Below are positions 55,024 through 64,000 of a DNA stretch of 64,000 nucleotides, piece by piece. Every line of letters begins with the position of its first letter. Positions within the stretch are counted from its first letter, which is position 1. The stretch comes from an uncultured Psychroserpens sp. (lineage in GTDB: Bacteria; Bacteroidota; Bacteroidia; Flavobacteriales; Flavobacteriaceae), in assembly GCF_947501425.1 (NCBI RefSeq), contig NZ_CANMVN010000006.1, positions 62,001 to 126,000 of the forward strand. The letters run 5' to 3'. The notes under the pieces are model-generated. The model was given only the letters and a program-made list of their open reading frames with translations, was not told the DNA's origin and ran no database searches. Made by a program: the position numbers and the translations under genes.

Positions 55024-55770
55024 ATGTCGAAGGCTCAAAATAAACAATTGGTTTCAATTTCACCAGATTCATTTGTACATAAATTCTTAAAGTTTTGTTA
55101 TTTTATACTGACCCTTTTTCTGGTGTCCTGCGGAAATGGTAAAACTGAGAAAGCTACTCAAAATACAGTTTCCGAAGTAGAAACAAATCAAACTGAGAAC
55201 ACAGCAACTGATACTAAAACCATATTGTGTTTTGGCGATAGTATTACAGCAGGTTACGGATTGGATGATACTAATGACGCCTATCCTGCTATTTTGCAAA
55301 GAAAGATAGATGCTTTAGGTTTGAATTATACAGTCATTAATTCGGGATTAAGCGGTGAAACTACAGCAGGTGGGAAAAGTCGGATTGATTGGGTTATGAA
55401 TCAGGATGTTGATGTATTCTTATTAGAACTTGGAGCAAATGATGGCTTAAGAGGTGTGCCTTTATCTGAAACACGTAAGAACCTGCAAGCGATTATAGAT
55501 GTGGTGTCATCGAAAAGTCCGGAGACAACCATCATATTGGCTGGTATGGAATTGCCTCCAAATATGGGACAGGATTACACGAGTGAGTTTAGACGTATTT
55601 ATGCTGAAATAGCAGCAACGAATGATGTGGAGTTTATTCCTTTTATTTTAAAAGATGTTGGTGGTATTGCCGATCTCAATCAGAATGATGGTATTCATCC
55701 CACTGCTGAAGGACATGACATTGTTGCTAACACAGTTTGGGAAGTTTTAGAGCCTGTGATTAGTAAGTAA
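55024..55770 (+). CDS. TesA-like SGNH arylesterase/lysophospholipase, lipoprotein
   Basis: A 248-residue SGNH hydrolase: block I GDSITAGYG (Ser73), block II SGLSGETT, block III GANDGLRG, block V GIHPTAEGH (catalytic Asp/His). It hydrolyses thioesters and lysophospholipids in the envelope. The lipoprotein signal (KFLKFCYFILTLFLVSC, Cys36) is preceded by about 19 extra residues from the only upstream ATG (55024); the true start may be a non-ATG codon nearer the signal. It is divergent from ybbA, a linkage also found in E. coli. Confidence 0.9.
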   Translation: MSKAQNKQLVSISPDSFVHKFLKFCYFILTLFLVSCGNGKTEKATQNTVSEVETNQTENTATDTKTILCFGDSITAGYGLDDTNDAYPAILQRKIDALGLNYTVINSGLSGETTAGGKSRIDWVMNQDVDVFLLELGANDGLRGVPLSETRKNLQAIIDVVSSKSPETTIILAGMELPPNMGQDYTSEFRRIYAEIAATNDVEFIPFILKDVGGIADLNQNDGIHPTAEGHDIVANTVWEVLEPVISK

Positions 55771-55825
55771 GGTTGTTATACTGTTAATAGATTTGATATC
55801 TGCTCTACTTGTTTATCTTCGGAAC

Positions 55826-57148
55826 TTAATCAAACAAAAAGTGTCCACTATTTCGAATCAATATATAATCTTCAAACCGTTTAACTTTGGTCTTAGCATA
55901 TATCGTGTCACCCTCAAAAATAGTTTCGAACTCAAAAACTTTATCTTCTAATTCTTTGTAGTTAATAGTTTGCCATTCTAGATCTGTCTGATCTTCCTCG
56001 TCTTCGTTGTCATTACCTATAAAGTTTGGTTTTGCGGTGTTGTAACGAATGGTTTGTGATATGGAGTCTACCTCATAGTTAAATCTGAACGGTCTTATAC
56101 TCGTTTTTTCAAGAGCAAAGGTTTCAGGAAAATAAAAACTATCATCAAAGGTAATTGTTTTCCATAATTTTGGATGGTCTTCATTTGATACAGGAATCGT
56201 ATCCCCATTGAGTATAAACGTTTCTACAGTATGCTTAGCAGAAAACCAATAGTATGCGCTTTTTGCTTGGCTCTTGATACGTTGGTTATACTCTTTGAAC
56301 CATAACACCGAACAAGAGACCATGAGCAATACCTTTAAAGCCAAAGCTATTTTTCTAAACTTTGAATCTTTAAATAAGTATTTATAGGGAACTGAGGCAA
56401 CCTTTTTACCAAGGACTATAAATTTAAACAGATTTTTAAACTGACTACTTAACAATACGATGACCATCAGCAACAATTGAATGGCATACATGGCAACAGT
56501 CACATCATAACCAATATCCATGATAACTACACTCAACATAACACCAAACAATACTAATGCGCCTAAAAAAGTGGTTTTTCTAAAAAATAAAAGTACAGCA
56601 CCTATACATTCTGTCCAACCTGCAAACATAACGACAGTTTTGGAGTAACTCATAAACGTCCACATCAGTCCCATAGGCCCAAAATCTCCAATTTTTCGTT
56701 CCAAACCATTAAGATCTAGGGTGCCAAACTGTAGCATAAACACCTTAGACAGTCCATAACTCATCATGATGACTGCAAGATGATAACGTAATGCCGTTTG
56801 TACAAATGTTCTGAGTTTGTCGTTATAATTGGTCTTGAAATACTTATCTATTAGCATCCAAAGCGCTGTACCTATTAGCGCTAATAAGATGATAAAAATA
56901 TATTTACATAACTGATATTTAGAATCGAAGCCTCGATACAACCATTCTAGATCAAAATCCCATCCAAATAATTGTTCTCCAAACCAAATTACTGGTCTAT
57001 CCCAAAATGTAGAATCATCAAGCGCGTAAGTGAATCCAAACCCAAGATTATTTGGCACAATATGGAGTATAAGAAACAAGAGAACAAAACGCCAAAAGGT
57101 TTTTTGCAATGCTCTGTGAGATGAGTTGGTAGTTGAATTGTCGACCAT
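55826..57148 (-). CDS. DoxX-like polytopic membrane protein
   Basis: A 440-residue protein from ATG 57148 (MVDNSTTN; the frame is open 39 bp further). It has seven to eight helices in the first 300 residues, with a DoxX-like core (RYHLAVIMMSYGLSKVFMLQFG, then FAGWTECIGAVLLFFRK), followed by a ~150-residue soluble beta-rich tail. DoxX-like proteins are of mixed, mostly unknown, function. It is convergent with the tesA-like gene and a single-gene unit. Confidence 0.75.
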   Translation of the reverse strand: MVDNSTTNSSHRALQKTFWRFVLLFLILHIVPNNLGFGFTYALDDSTFWDRPVIWFGEQLFGWDFDLEWLYRGFDSKYQLCKYIFIILLALIGTALWMLIDKYFKTNYNDKLRTFVQTALRYHLAVIMMSYGLSKVFMLQFGTLDLNGLERKIGDFGPMGLMWTFMSYSKTVVMFAGWTECIGAVLLFFRKTTFLGALVLFGVMLSVVIMDIGYDVTVAMYAIQLLLMVIVLLSSQFKNLFKFIVLGKKVASVPYKYLFKDSKFRKIALALKVLLMVSCSVLWFKEYNQRIKSQAKSAYYWFSAKHTVETFILNGDTIPVSNEDHPKLWKTITFDDSFYFPETFALEKTSIRPFRFNYEVDSISQTIRYNTAKPNFIGNDNEDEEDQTDLEWQTINYKELEDKVFEFETIFEGDTIYAKTKVKRFEDYILIRNSGHFLFD

Positions 57149-57416
57149 AAAAGTGGATTGCCAGTGAGTATATGGTAAACATAACACAAATAATTTTAAG
57201 TATTTTAAAAAATCATATTAATTCTAGTGAATAGTAAGTACTCTCAATCCTGAATGCCATTTAGTGATAAATACCGTTGTTAGATTTCAGAAATGTTTTT
57301 GAGTGGTCATAGATAGACAAACCGATGGGCAATACAGAAATTACAGCCTCAAAATAAGTTAATGTTGAATGTGATTGATCTTATAATTAAAAAAAAGGAT
57401 AGTGCTAATCAGAATT

Positions 57417-57794
57417 TTAAAACAGTGAAATTTGTTTAGGCTCAAAGTTGATGGACTGAATATCGTTTGATATTCTGATTTTATGACCTATCAGTTTTTT
57501 TAAAGAGACCATATATTGCAATCCGTTGTTTTCTAAAACTAATATAGAGCCATACAAGGCAATAACCTTTCCTGAAATGATAAGTGGCTTAGAATCTGAA
57601 ATATCAATTATGTCTTTGCTTATTGCAACAGCATTAGGATTACTGATGGCATCCAAATCATGTACAGGTTCTTCCAAACAACTCAGTTGTAACGTATTTT
57701 GAATCCTTTTGACCAGCTCAGAAATGTGATGAGAAGCCGACTCTAAATTCAGTTTTTGATTTAAAAGTGTAAGTTTGGTATTGGTTCTTATCAC
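57417..57794 (-). CDS. Hypothetical protein
   Basis: A 125-residue soluble protein with a helical N-terminal half (ESASHHISELVKRIQNTL) and a beta-rich C-terminal half (PLIISGKVIALYGSILVLEN) reminiscent of a small barrel. No signal peptide or known domain. It is flanked by about 230-bp AT-rich gaps and appears to be a single-gene unit. Function unknown. Confidence 0.6.
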   Translation of the reverse strand: MIRTNTKLTLLNQKLNLESASHHISELVKRIQNTLQLSCLEEPVHDLDAISNPNAVAISKDIIDISDSKPLIISGKVIALYGSILVLENNGLQYMVSLKKLIGHKIRISNDIQSINFEPKQISLF

Positions 57795-57851
57795 TTCTGG
57801 TAATTTTAGATGCTAGCTATGAAACATATACATTGGAGCACTAATGAAAAA

Positions 57852-57881
57852 CCGTAAAGAAAGTAAGGCGTAGCCTTTTTT
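57852..57881 (-). terminator. Terminator-like dispersed repeat, copy 2
   Basis: CCGTAAAGAAAGTAAGG then CGTAGCCTTTTTT: AAGGC/GCCTT around GTA, with T-rich sequence on both strands. It lies 155 bp behind the lipoprotein gene ending at 58037 and is nearly identical to 51640-51671. Confidence 0.5.
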
Positions 57882-58036
57882 ATAATAAATGCATAAGCAT
57901 AGTATTGTTTGATTTTTGAGAGTTGTTTTATTATAAATTTTCATTTGCAATCAATACCATTTTAATATCAATATCAACATCCAACCAGAGTAATAACTGT
58001 TGTTATTATTAACAGGTTGAATGCTGATAAATTTAA

Positions 58037-58489
58037 TTAGCAAATAAAAACATTACCACAACCATCAGTAGTTGCGGTTAAAACTTGTGATGGCTGATGT
58101 CCTGTAAGAGGTCCTGTCCATGGCCATCCCCAAAATCTAAATTGGTATGTTGTACAAGGAGATAAAACCCAATCTGTATTCATGCCTTGTGAGACAGTAC
58201 CTGAGTTAATTAAATTTGTTCCTGACACATCCCATACTTCGTAATTAAATTGTTGGCTAGACGAGAGCGCAAAGAGGGTCATATCTACTTTAAAACCATA
58301 GCCACAACCTGTAATTGAAGCTACAGCAAAGGGAGCAGATTCTGTTTTATCTTTTCTTGGCTTTCGCTCTAATTGAATGAGTTCTTCAGAATTGGTGTCG
58401 TATTCATTACTTTCATCTTCTATGGAGCAAGAAAACAACAAAAGAATACTTAAACAAACGATTTTTTGGTTCAAAAATTTAATTTTCAT
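58037..58489 (-). CDS. Small lipoprotein, unknown function
   Basis: A 150-residue lipoprotein from ATG 58489 (MKIKFLNQKIVCLSILLLFSC, Cys21); the longer open frame is not needed since the signal fixes the start. After an acidic/basic linker (LERKPRKDKTESAP), a beta-sandwich-like domain with four Cys (GCGYGF, PCTTYQF, DGCGNVFIC) suggests disulfides. It is probably outer-membrane anchored. Function unknown. Confidence 0.75.
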   Translation of the reverse strand: MKIKFLNQKIVCLSILLLFSCSIEDESNEYDTNSEELIQLERKPRKDKTESAPFAVASITGCGYGFKVDMTLFALSSSQQFNYEVWDVSGTNLINSGTVSQGMNTDWVLSPCTTYQFRFWGWPWTGPLTGHQPSQVLTATTDGCGNVFIC

Positions 58490-58837
58490 GATATATGATT
58501 TTAGATTTATTTTTCTTCTATGATTGATTCGCCTATAGATTTGTGACCAGATGTGTATTGCTAAGATTCGTGCAATCGATTTTTTTATTCTCATCTATAA
58601 GTCTGATTAAATGTCCTACTTTAACTTTTCCACCCATCGCTTTAAAATGTTTTAAATGATAAGAAAAAGAAGACTAGCAGTAATTAACCCTCAAGTTACT
58701 GCTCGGTCTTCCTTTTAACTAAAAAACCCAAAAACTAAACAACAACAAAATGATAGTGTAAAATAGAAGCAAAAACACTTCTAGCTTATATTTTTCTAGT
58801 AGTTTGACCATTATTGTTTTAAAGTGTAAATCAGAAT
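58490..58837. other. Intergenic region with the M4-operon terminator
   Basis: About 350 bp without a gene. The strong hairpin at 58661-58711 ends the leftward protease operon. Sequence between 58712 and 58837 is its AT-rich 3' UTR; 58490-58660 should hold the promoter of the small lipoprotein gene, but no clear TAnnTTTG box is seen. Confidence 0.6.
58661..58711 (-). terminator. Intrinsic terminator of the T9SS protease operon
   Basis: GAAGAC and GTCTTC close the hairpin, with GCAGTAA/TTACTGC inside and small bulges. A 5-A run at the left gives the T-run on the minus strand. Confidence 0.8.
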
Positions 58838-61615
58838 TTAGTGTTTAATAAATTTGTAGTTGTCTGTTTCTTCTTTATTGAGAATTCTAAGTATATACAA
58901 TCCAGATTTTAGCTTACTCACATCAATTATATTTTCAGAATTAAGCATTCCTTTTATGAATATTTTACCTGTTAGATCTATAATTTGGAATGTCTTAAAG
59001 CCCTCATCTAAATTTTTAAAATGTAATCTATCTGAAACTGGATTTGGGTAGATTATACCAGATAATTCAGAACTGCTATTAGGCAATTTGCCAGGGATTA
59101 GAGCTTCTCTATTTCCGGAAACGTTTACACAAAATGAAAACGGAAATGGGTTTGGAAAATAGCTGGTTGTATCTGCTGCTGAAGTTATGACCTGATTACT
59201 ATTGTTTTTTAATTCAAAACTATTTCCCCAGGCAGAATCTAAAATATCAAAGATATATGTTCCAGGACTTAATGTTATATTTTCAACTATTGTATAACTC
59301 GAATAACTAGGATCATCAGGATAAGCTGACCCAGAATCTACTACAGTAAAGGTGGTTGCATCCTTAATTGTCCAGGAAATTGCTGAACCTAATCCATAAT
59401 CAAGGTTTATTGTTAACGATAGGTTTCCATTTCCACCTAAACAAGACGACATTAGTGTTGTTACATTTACCGTATTACTAGGGTTAGATTCATTCCCTGC
59501 AGCATCTATGGCTTTGACATAAAAACTATAATTACTATTTTCAGTTAATCCAGTTACCGTGTAAGATGTACCAGTTACTGGAATTTCAGTTGTGTTTCCT
59601 TCATAATTTTGATAAATTTTATATCCTGTCACTCCATAATTATCGGTTGAAGCAGTCCAACTTAATTCAGTTGTGTTTTGAGTTGTATTAGAACTTGTAA
59701 GATTGGTCGGACTAGTTGGAGCTAAAGTGTCAAAAAATACATTTACAGTGTTACTATATTGTGATAGATTTCCTGCTGCATCAAAAGCAACTACCTTAAA
59801 CTCATTATTTGTGTTTGGTTCTAAATATACTCCTGTTCCTTGTGCGGTAAAACTTGTATTTGGTGTTGACCATGACTTGTTAATTGATCCTTCTAATAAA
59901 ATGGTGTAACCTAAAACACCAACATTATCTGTTGAAGCATCCCAAGATAGAGGAATAACATATTGAGTTGCATTAGAACTCACAAGATTTAATGGCGCTG
60001 TAGGCGATAAATAGTCGGTTTGTTGTACTACTAATCCAACAGCTTTCAAAGCCTCAATGGTAGCTAATGCTTCGGTTGAATATTGGCCGTATAAATCGTA
60101 TGCCGCATGAACTAAAAGGTTACGAACTTGAAAAAAATCAGTTGTCGGAGTAATATAAACTGTTAGAGCTCTGTAAACTATATCTGCTGCATTTTGTATT
60201 CCAATACCGTTTACCGAATAGTTTAAATTGTTATCATTGATGCCAGAACCTCCAGCAGCCAAAAGGTAAAACCACTTGTTAAGAACACCAGAGTTAGTAT
60301 GCACCCCAAAATTATCACTAGAGGAAGTTTGCCAATATTGACCTTGATAAGTGTCTGGATGCCCTTTAGATTTCGGATTACTCATAGACCTTGCACCACC
60401 AGTAAAAACATCATCGCCACAGAGCCAGTCATTACTTCCTTGGGCATAATTTTCTACCATTTCACCAAAAATATCTGCAAACGATTCGTTGATTGCTCCA
60501 GATTCGTAAGAAAAAATCAAATCTGCAGAATAATCAATTACTGCATGGGTATATTCATGTCCAACAATATCTAAAGATGTCAACGGACCAAAGGTTGACC
60601 CATATCCCATAGAGTAATGCATAACACTTCCTGTCCATGACGCATAGCCATCTGGACTTTGAGGTGTGATGTAAGATTTAATGAGTGCTCCATTGCCATC
60701 AAAAGAAATACGGTTATGCATTTGCCTGTAATATTCATACGCTTGTTCCGTTCCCCAATGCGCTTGAACAGCTGCGGCATTGGTATTAAATGTTGACGTT
60801 GCACTTATAATGTCTGTGGCATTTTGCACACCACTTGTTGCATCAAACGTTTGTATTTCAGTTCCTTGTGGAGTTGTTTGACGTAATCTATAGCCTCCAG
60901 AAAAAGAGTCGGCAGTAAAATTTTGTGTCCCATTATAAAGCGTTGTCCCATTTGCAGGTTGGTTTGAGTGCTGAATTTTGTTATTTTCAAAAATAAGTTC
61001 TCCTGTATGCGCATCAACATAAACATCTGCATGATACAATGGTTTTTCTGCATAAATATCAAGCTTGAATGCCAGCCTATCTACAGCATTAATATGTTTC
61101 ATTTTTGGAAAAACTACTAATGTAGGGTTTGGTCCTTCATAACCAAGTGCATTCATAGATTGGTCGTAATTATAGCTTGCCTTAACGTGGCTTTTTGCTA
61201 TAGAAATGGCTTTAGCTTCTGAAATACTTGGTGTTGTATTAATATCTCTAATTGGGAAGTAGTCTCCATTGATAGCAGATATCGTTTCATTTTTTATATG
61301 CGTTTTATAAATTCCAAATTCAACGGGAATCGCATTGTAATACTGCTGAAATGTTTCGTGCAAGAATCCTATTTTGTCTGTTTTGGTATCTGTTTTTACA
61401 AATCTGGTGTGTTTAGGTGTTTCAAAAAATTCCTTAAAAAGATCAGACCTATTTCCAAAATTCAATTTAGAAGCCTTATCAAAAGTTACAAATTGTGCAA
61501 TACCTTTTTCGTTAACAAATTTCGATTTTACAACAGAAGAATCAATTTTGTTTTGAGCAAAAATACATAAGGTCACTAACTGTAGTAACCATATTAGAGA
61601 ATGGCTTTTTTTCAT
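58838..61615 (-). CDS. T9SS-secreted M4 thermolysin-like metalloprotease
   Basis: A 925-residue secreted zinc protease. It has a signal peptide (LLQLVTLCIFAQ) and an FTP/PepSY propeptide (about 50-210). The M4 catalytic domain (about 215-540) has HEYTH (His353, Glu354, His357), a downstream GAINESFADIFGE supplying the third ligand, and a DNFGVHTNSGVLNKWFY region. Two fibronectin type III domains (about 545-720), a Gly/Tyr-rich beta domain and a T9SS type A sorting domain (last ~75, YPNPVSDRL) follow. It degrades extracellular proteins for nutrition. It lies 20 bp behind the LRR gene. Confidence 0.95.
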   Translation of the reverse strand: MKKSHSLIWLLQLVTLCIFAQNKIDSSVVKSKFVNEKGIAQFVTFDKASKLNFGNRSDLFKEFFETPKHTRFVKTDTKTDKIGFLHETFQQYYNAIPVEFGIYKTHIKNETISAINGDYFPIRDINTTPSISEAKAISIAKSHVKASYNYDQSMNALGYEGPNPTLVVFPKMKHINAVDRLAFKLDIYAEKPLYHADVYVDAHTGELIFENNKIQHSNQPANGTTLYNGTQNFTADSFSGGYRLRQTTPQGTEIQTFDATSGVQNATDIISATSTFNTNAAAVQAHWGTEQAYEYYRQMHNRISFDGNGALIKSYITPQSPDGYASWTGSVMHYSMGYGSTFGPLTSLDIVGHEYTHAVIDYSADLIFSYESGAINESFADIFGEMVENYAQGSNDWLCGDDVFTGGARSMSNPKSKGHPDTYQGQYWQTSSSDNFGVHTNSGVLNKWFYLLAAGGSGINDNNLNYSVNGIGIQNAADIVYRALTVYITPTTDFFQVRNLLVHAAYDLYGQYSTEALATIEALKAVGLVVQQTDYLSPTAPLNLVSSNATQYVIPLSWDASTDNVGVLGYTILLEGSINKSWSTPNTSFTAQGTGVYLEPNTNNEFKVVAFDAAGNLSQYSNTVNVFFDTLAPTSPTNLTSSNTTQNTTELSWTASTDNYGVTGYKIYQNYEGNTTEIPVTGTSYTVTGLTENSNYSFYVKAIDAAGNESNPSNTVNVTTLMSSCLGGNGNLSLTINLDYGLGSAISWTIKDATTFTVVDSGSAYPDDPSYSSYTIVENITLSPGTYIFDILDSAWGNSFELKNNSNQVITSAADTTSYFPNPFPFSFCVNVSGNREALIPGKLPNSSSELSGIIYPNPVSDRLHFKNLDEGFKTFQIIDLTGKIFIKGMLNSENIIDVSKLKSGLYILRILNKEETDNYKFIKH

Positions 61616-61635
61616 TGTTTTGAGTGTTTAATTAT

Positions 61636-63168
61636 TTAATTAAAGACCACTTTTTTAGTGGTAGTCCCTTTGTCAAAATTGAGTTTAAGGATATAGATAC
61701 CACTGGCAAAAGCGTTTGTTGATATGTGACTTTCTTTACCTCTAGCGATCTCCACTCCAGAAATTGAATACATCGTATAATCTTGAAGTTGTAAACTATG
61801 ATTTGTAACAATTTTTATAGCATCTGCGGTCGTAATAACTTTAGCTGCTTTGGCCAATTCAAATTCATCGATGCTTAGAGCATCTTCAGTTACAGGGTTA
61901 AAACCTGTCCATAAAGCACCAGGATCTGTTACATAAGCTCCTAAAGTACCAGCGGGTATGTGTAAGTGGATAGTACTACGAGCCTGACTAAACGTATCTG
62001 AGTTTGGTGCACTACTTGTAGAAATTGTTGGCGGTACGATACCTTGGCAATAAACATCAGTAATAGCATTTATTCCACCTAATCCTCCAAATGCAACTAC
62101 ACCAATATTGGTAATGCTTGGTGGAATAATGATTGTATTTAAAGACGTAAAACGAAAAGAAGCATCACCCAAACTGGTTACACTATTTCCTAATACCAGA
62201 CTTGTCATATTTTGGTTTTGAGCAAAGGCAATATTATCAATAGTAACTACACTATCAGGAATTGTAACTGTTGTTAAATCGTTAATAAAAAATGCATTTT
62301 CACCAATATATGTAAGTGTATTTGGCAGCGTAAGTCCCGTTAAGTTCTTACTTTGAAAAGCATTATTTCCAATTTCAGTAACATCATATGTAATTATACC
62401 ATTTGGTATTGTGGCTGGTATATCTACAACGGTTCCTCCTGCCGTATTGTAATCTACAGCCTTAACTGTGCTGTTTGCTACTGATATAACCTCATAAGTA
62501 ATAAAACCATTTACATAAGTGTCACCAACGTTTAAATTTTCGGTTACGGTGTTAAAACCTGTCCATAATGCACCTATATCTGTAACATAAGCTCCAGTTG
62601 TACCTGCTGGAATAAATAAATTAATTCCACTTCTGTCTCCGCCAATAACGAATGAATCATTATTACCTGCAACTGTTGTAATTGAAGGTGGTATTGTTGC
62701 GAGCGACGTAACTGTAGATAATGGGTTTCCTCTAAAGACACCATTTCCAATGCTTGTAACATTACTTGGTATTGTAATTCCTTGTAATTGATTATTCTGA
62801 AATGCATAATCATCAATAGTTGTTAAGCTATTCGGAAATACAATTCCTGTAAGACTGTTTCCACTTAAAGCCTGCAGGCCAATACTAATTAGAGTGTTAG
62901 GTAAATTAATGCTTGAAATTTGCACAGATCCACCACCAAGTGCAAAATCATTAATTCTTGTAACATTGTAGGTTGTGCCTCCATTCGTAACTGATGAAGG
63001 GATATTAACATTTATATTACTCTGTGTAATACCATTTACTTGAACTGTTGTAGCTGATGTTACATTGTATTCTAAAATATTACCAAAACTGTCTGTCTGA
63101 TTAAACGTTTGAGAATGCACAATTACTGATATACATATTGTTATCAAAATAAGTAGTTGTTTTTTCAT
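61636..63168 (-). CDS. T9SS-secreted BspA-like leucine-rich repeat protein
   Basis: A 510-residue surface protein with a signal peptide (CISVIVHSQ). Two blocks of LRR_5 (BspA/TpLRR) repeats of the form TxIxxxAFxxNxLTxVxIPxSV each close with an IHLHIPAGTLGAYVTDPGALW-type cap, once at about 190-210 and once near 400-420. A T9SS sorting domain follows (YTMYSISGVEIARGK). It probably mediates adhesion or binding of proteins. It is co-transcribed with the M4 protease gene 20 bp downstream. Confidence 0.9.
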   Translation of the reverse strand: MKKQLLILITICISVIVHSQTFNQTDSFGNILEYNVTSATTVQVNGITQSNINVNIPSSVTNGGTTYNVTRINDFALGGGSVQISSINLPNTLISIGLQALSGNSLTGIVFPNSLTTIDDYAFQNNQLQGITIPSNVTSIGNGVFRGNPLSTVTSLATIPPSITTVAGNNDSFVIGGDRSGINLFIPAGTTGAYVTDIGALWTGFNTVTENLNVGDTYVNGFITYEVISVANSTVKAVDYNTAGGTVVDIPATIPNGIITYDVTEIGNNAFQSKNLTGLTLPNTLTYIGENAFFINDLTTVTIPDSVVTIDNIAFAQNQNMTSLVLGNSVTSLGDASFRFTSLNTIIIPPSITNIGVVAFGGLGGINAITDVYCQGIVPPTISTSSAPNSDTFSQARSTIHLHIPAGTLGAYVTDPGALWTGFNPVTEDALSIDEFELAKAAKVITTADAIKIVTNHSLQLQDYTMYSISGVEIARGKESHISTNAFASGIYILKLNFDKGTTTKKVVFN

Positions 63169-63200
63169 AATATTTGATTTTAAGGTTATAGTAAATTTGT

Positions 63201-63788
63201 TTAATAATCCATTTTTATAAGTTCTCCATTTAATGTATAATAATAAGTAAAAGAGGTTCCGCCATTTTCTGGTTCTAGTCTTACAGCATATTCCGTTTTA
63301 GAGATATCTCCGTTTTTTGGGAATTTTACAAATGCCATGCTCAATATTGGATTGTCGATGTTTTTCTCAGTAGTTAGCTTTGTGATTGATTCTTCAACTA
63401 AGCCACCTAATTTGGTTAGTTTAACCTTATTGCTTAGTTGAAACATAAAATCTGCAGCTTTTGTACCTTCAGGAACTTCAAGCGTTACTTCTGAGCGTTG
63501 TGTCCAGGTGTCTTGAGATAGATCCCACTCACCCATTTTTAAAGATTCTGGTTCTTGAGTAACTGTTGTGCTTATAGTATTTCCTAATCCTTTGATATAT
63601 AGGATTTTTAAGTCCGTATAATAAGCGTTATCACCAAACTTGTTTTTTAATTCATTTTCCATGACTGTAAAGCCTTCAGCATTTGCTGGTTGATTGCTGG
63701 TTGAGTCACTGCATGATACTAGTTTTATAGATACCAGCATTATAAATAGAAAAGCTACGTTAGGTAATTTTGGAGTCTTGTTTTTCAT
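63201..63788 (-). CDS. Lipoprotein heading the T9SS protease operon
   Basis: A 195-residue lipoprotein with signal MKNKTPKLPNVAFLFIMLVSIKLVSC (Cys26), then a mixed alpha/beta domain without recognised family. It contains YYTDLKILYIKGLGNTIS and a C-terminal hairpin (FTYYYTLNGELIKMDY). It begins a leftward operon, 32 bp before the LRR gene. It may be an envelope partner or inhibitor of the secreted protease, but that is only positional inference. Confidence 0.7.
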   Translation of the reverse strand: MKNKTPKLPNVAFLFIMLVSIKLVSCSDSTSNQPANAEGFTVMENELKNKFGDNAYYTDLKILYIKGLGNTISTTVTQEPESLKMGEWDLSQDTWTQRSEVTLEVPEGTKAADFMFQLSNKVKLTKLGGLVEESITKLTTEKNIDNPILSMAFVKFPKNGDISKTEYAVRLEPENGGTSFTYYYTLNGELIKMDY

Positions 63789-63935
63789 AATATTTATCTG
63801 TTATAGGGATAAATGTATATGGTAACAGAGAAGAAAAAAACAGGAAACCTATTTTCTATAGGTATAAATAAATAAGCGTGATACTTTAGGAAATATCTGC
63901 AAAAAGAGAAAAGCTAAACAAGTTGCTTTTGATGT

Positions 63936-64000
63936 TTAATCTATATTTCTATTCAAAAAAGACGTTACGAATTGATCTTTTTTACGTGAAGACACAGGAA
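63936..64000 (-). CDS. Possible C-terminus of a gene cut by the right edge
   Basis: Reading leftwards from the edge, one frame gives PVSSRKKDQFVTSFLNRNID and then TAA (63936-63938). The composition is sensible for a real C-terminus and the strand fits the neighbouring operon. Only 21 codons are visible, so neither coding status nor function can be settled. Confidence 0.3.
   Translation of the reverse strand, partial: PVSSRKKDQFVTSFLNRNID

Overview
The window reads as a chromosomal segment of a marine-type member of the Flavobacteriaceae (Bacteroidota). The evidence is: very low GC; no recognisable Shine-Dalgarno motifs but repeated TAnnTTTG boxes upstream of genes, the flavobacterial -7 element; three proteins with C-terminal type IX secretion (T9SS) sorting domains; many SPII lipoproteins; and typical flavobacterial families (DUF6090, HYR-repeat adhesins, BspA-like LRR proteins, a tsaD/tamB divergent pair). 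No rRNA, tRNA or CRISPR array was seen.

Layout. 1-5 kb: tsaD (cut by the left edge) divergent from a tamB-like gene. 5-10 kb: pfkA-gap, then GlcNAc-kinase-like and methylglyoxal synthase genes, facing a sodium:solute symporter; this is a central carbon block. 10-20 kb: housekeeping and stress genes (CorA, Dps, two MscS-type channels, DUF1328, two tandem acidic lipoproteins, DUF2461, DUF72, intradiol-dioxygenase-like lipoprotein, acyl-CoA thioesterase). 20.6-28.8 kb: one giant secreted HYR/lamin-tail adhesin with an internal 972-bp duplication. 28.9-36.9 kb: OmpA-like lipoprotein, a HExxHxxGxxH metalloprotease, three tandem DUF6090 membrane proteins, a class 3 lipase and a VTT-like membrane protein.

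36.9-45.7 kb is an accessory module. A TetR regulator with a palindromic operator controls a tightly packed TolC/HlyD/lipoprotein/ABC/ABC/permease/permease export operon of the YbhGFSR type. Large branched palindromic repeats (two copies on the left, one and a fragment on the right) and a 17-bp imperfect inverted repeat flank it.

45.7-51.6 kb is a defence region. A membrane-anchored HNH protein precedes a leftward CBASS operon: an S24 (LexA-like) autoproteolytic repressor, a 43-aa basic protein, a CapV-type patatin phospholipase, a DncV-like CD-NTase and an E2-only conjugating enzyme, then two unannotated small genes. The repressor's start overlaps a TAnnTTTG box and three helically phased GTGTAT repeats, suggesting damage-responsive, autoregulated immunity. 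This is the most interesting system in the window.

51.7-64 kb: a YbbAP-type ABC system divergent from a TesA-like SGNH esterase, a DoxX-like membrane protein, small unknowns, and a three-gene operon of lipoprotein, T9SS-secreted LRR protein and T9SS-secreted M4 thermolysin-like protease. The right edge probably cuts a further leftward gene.
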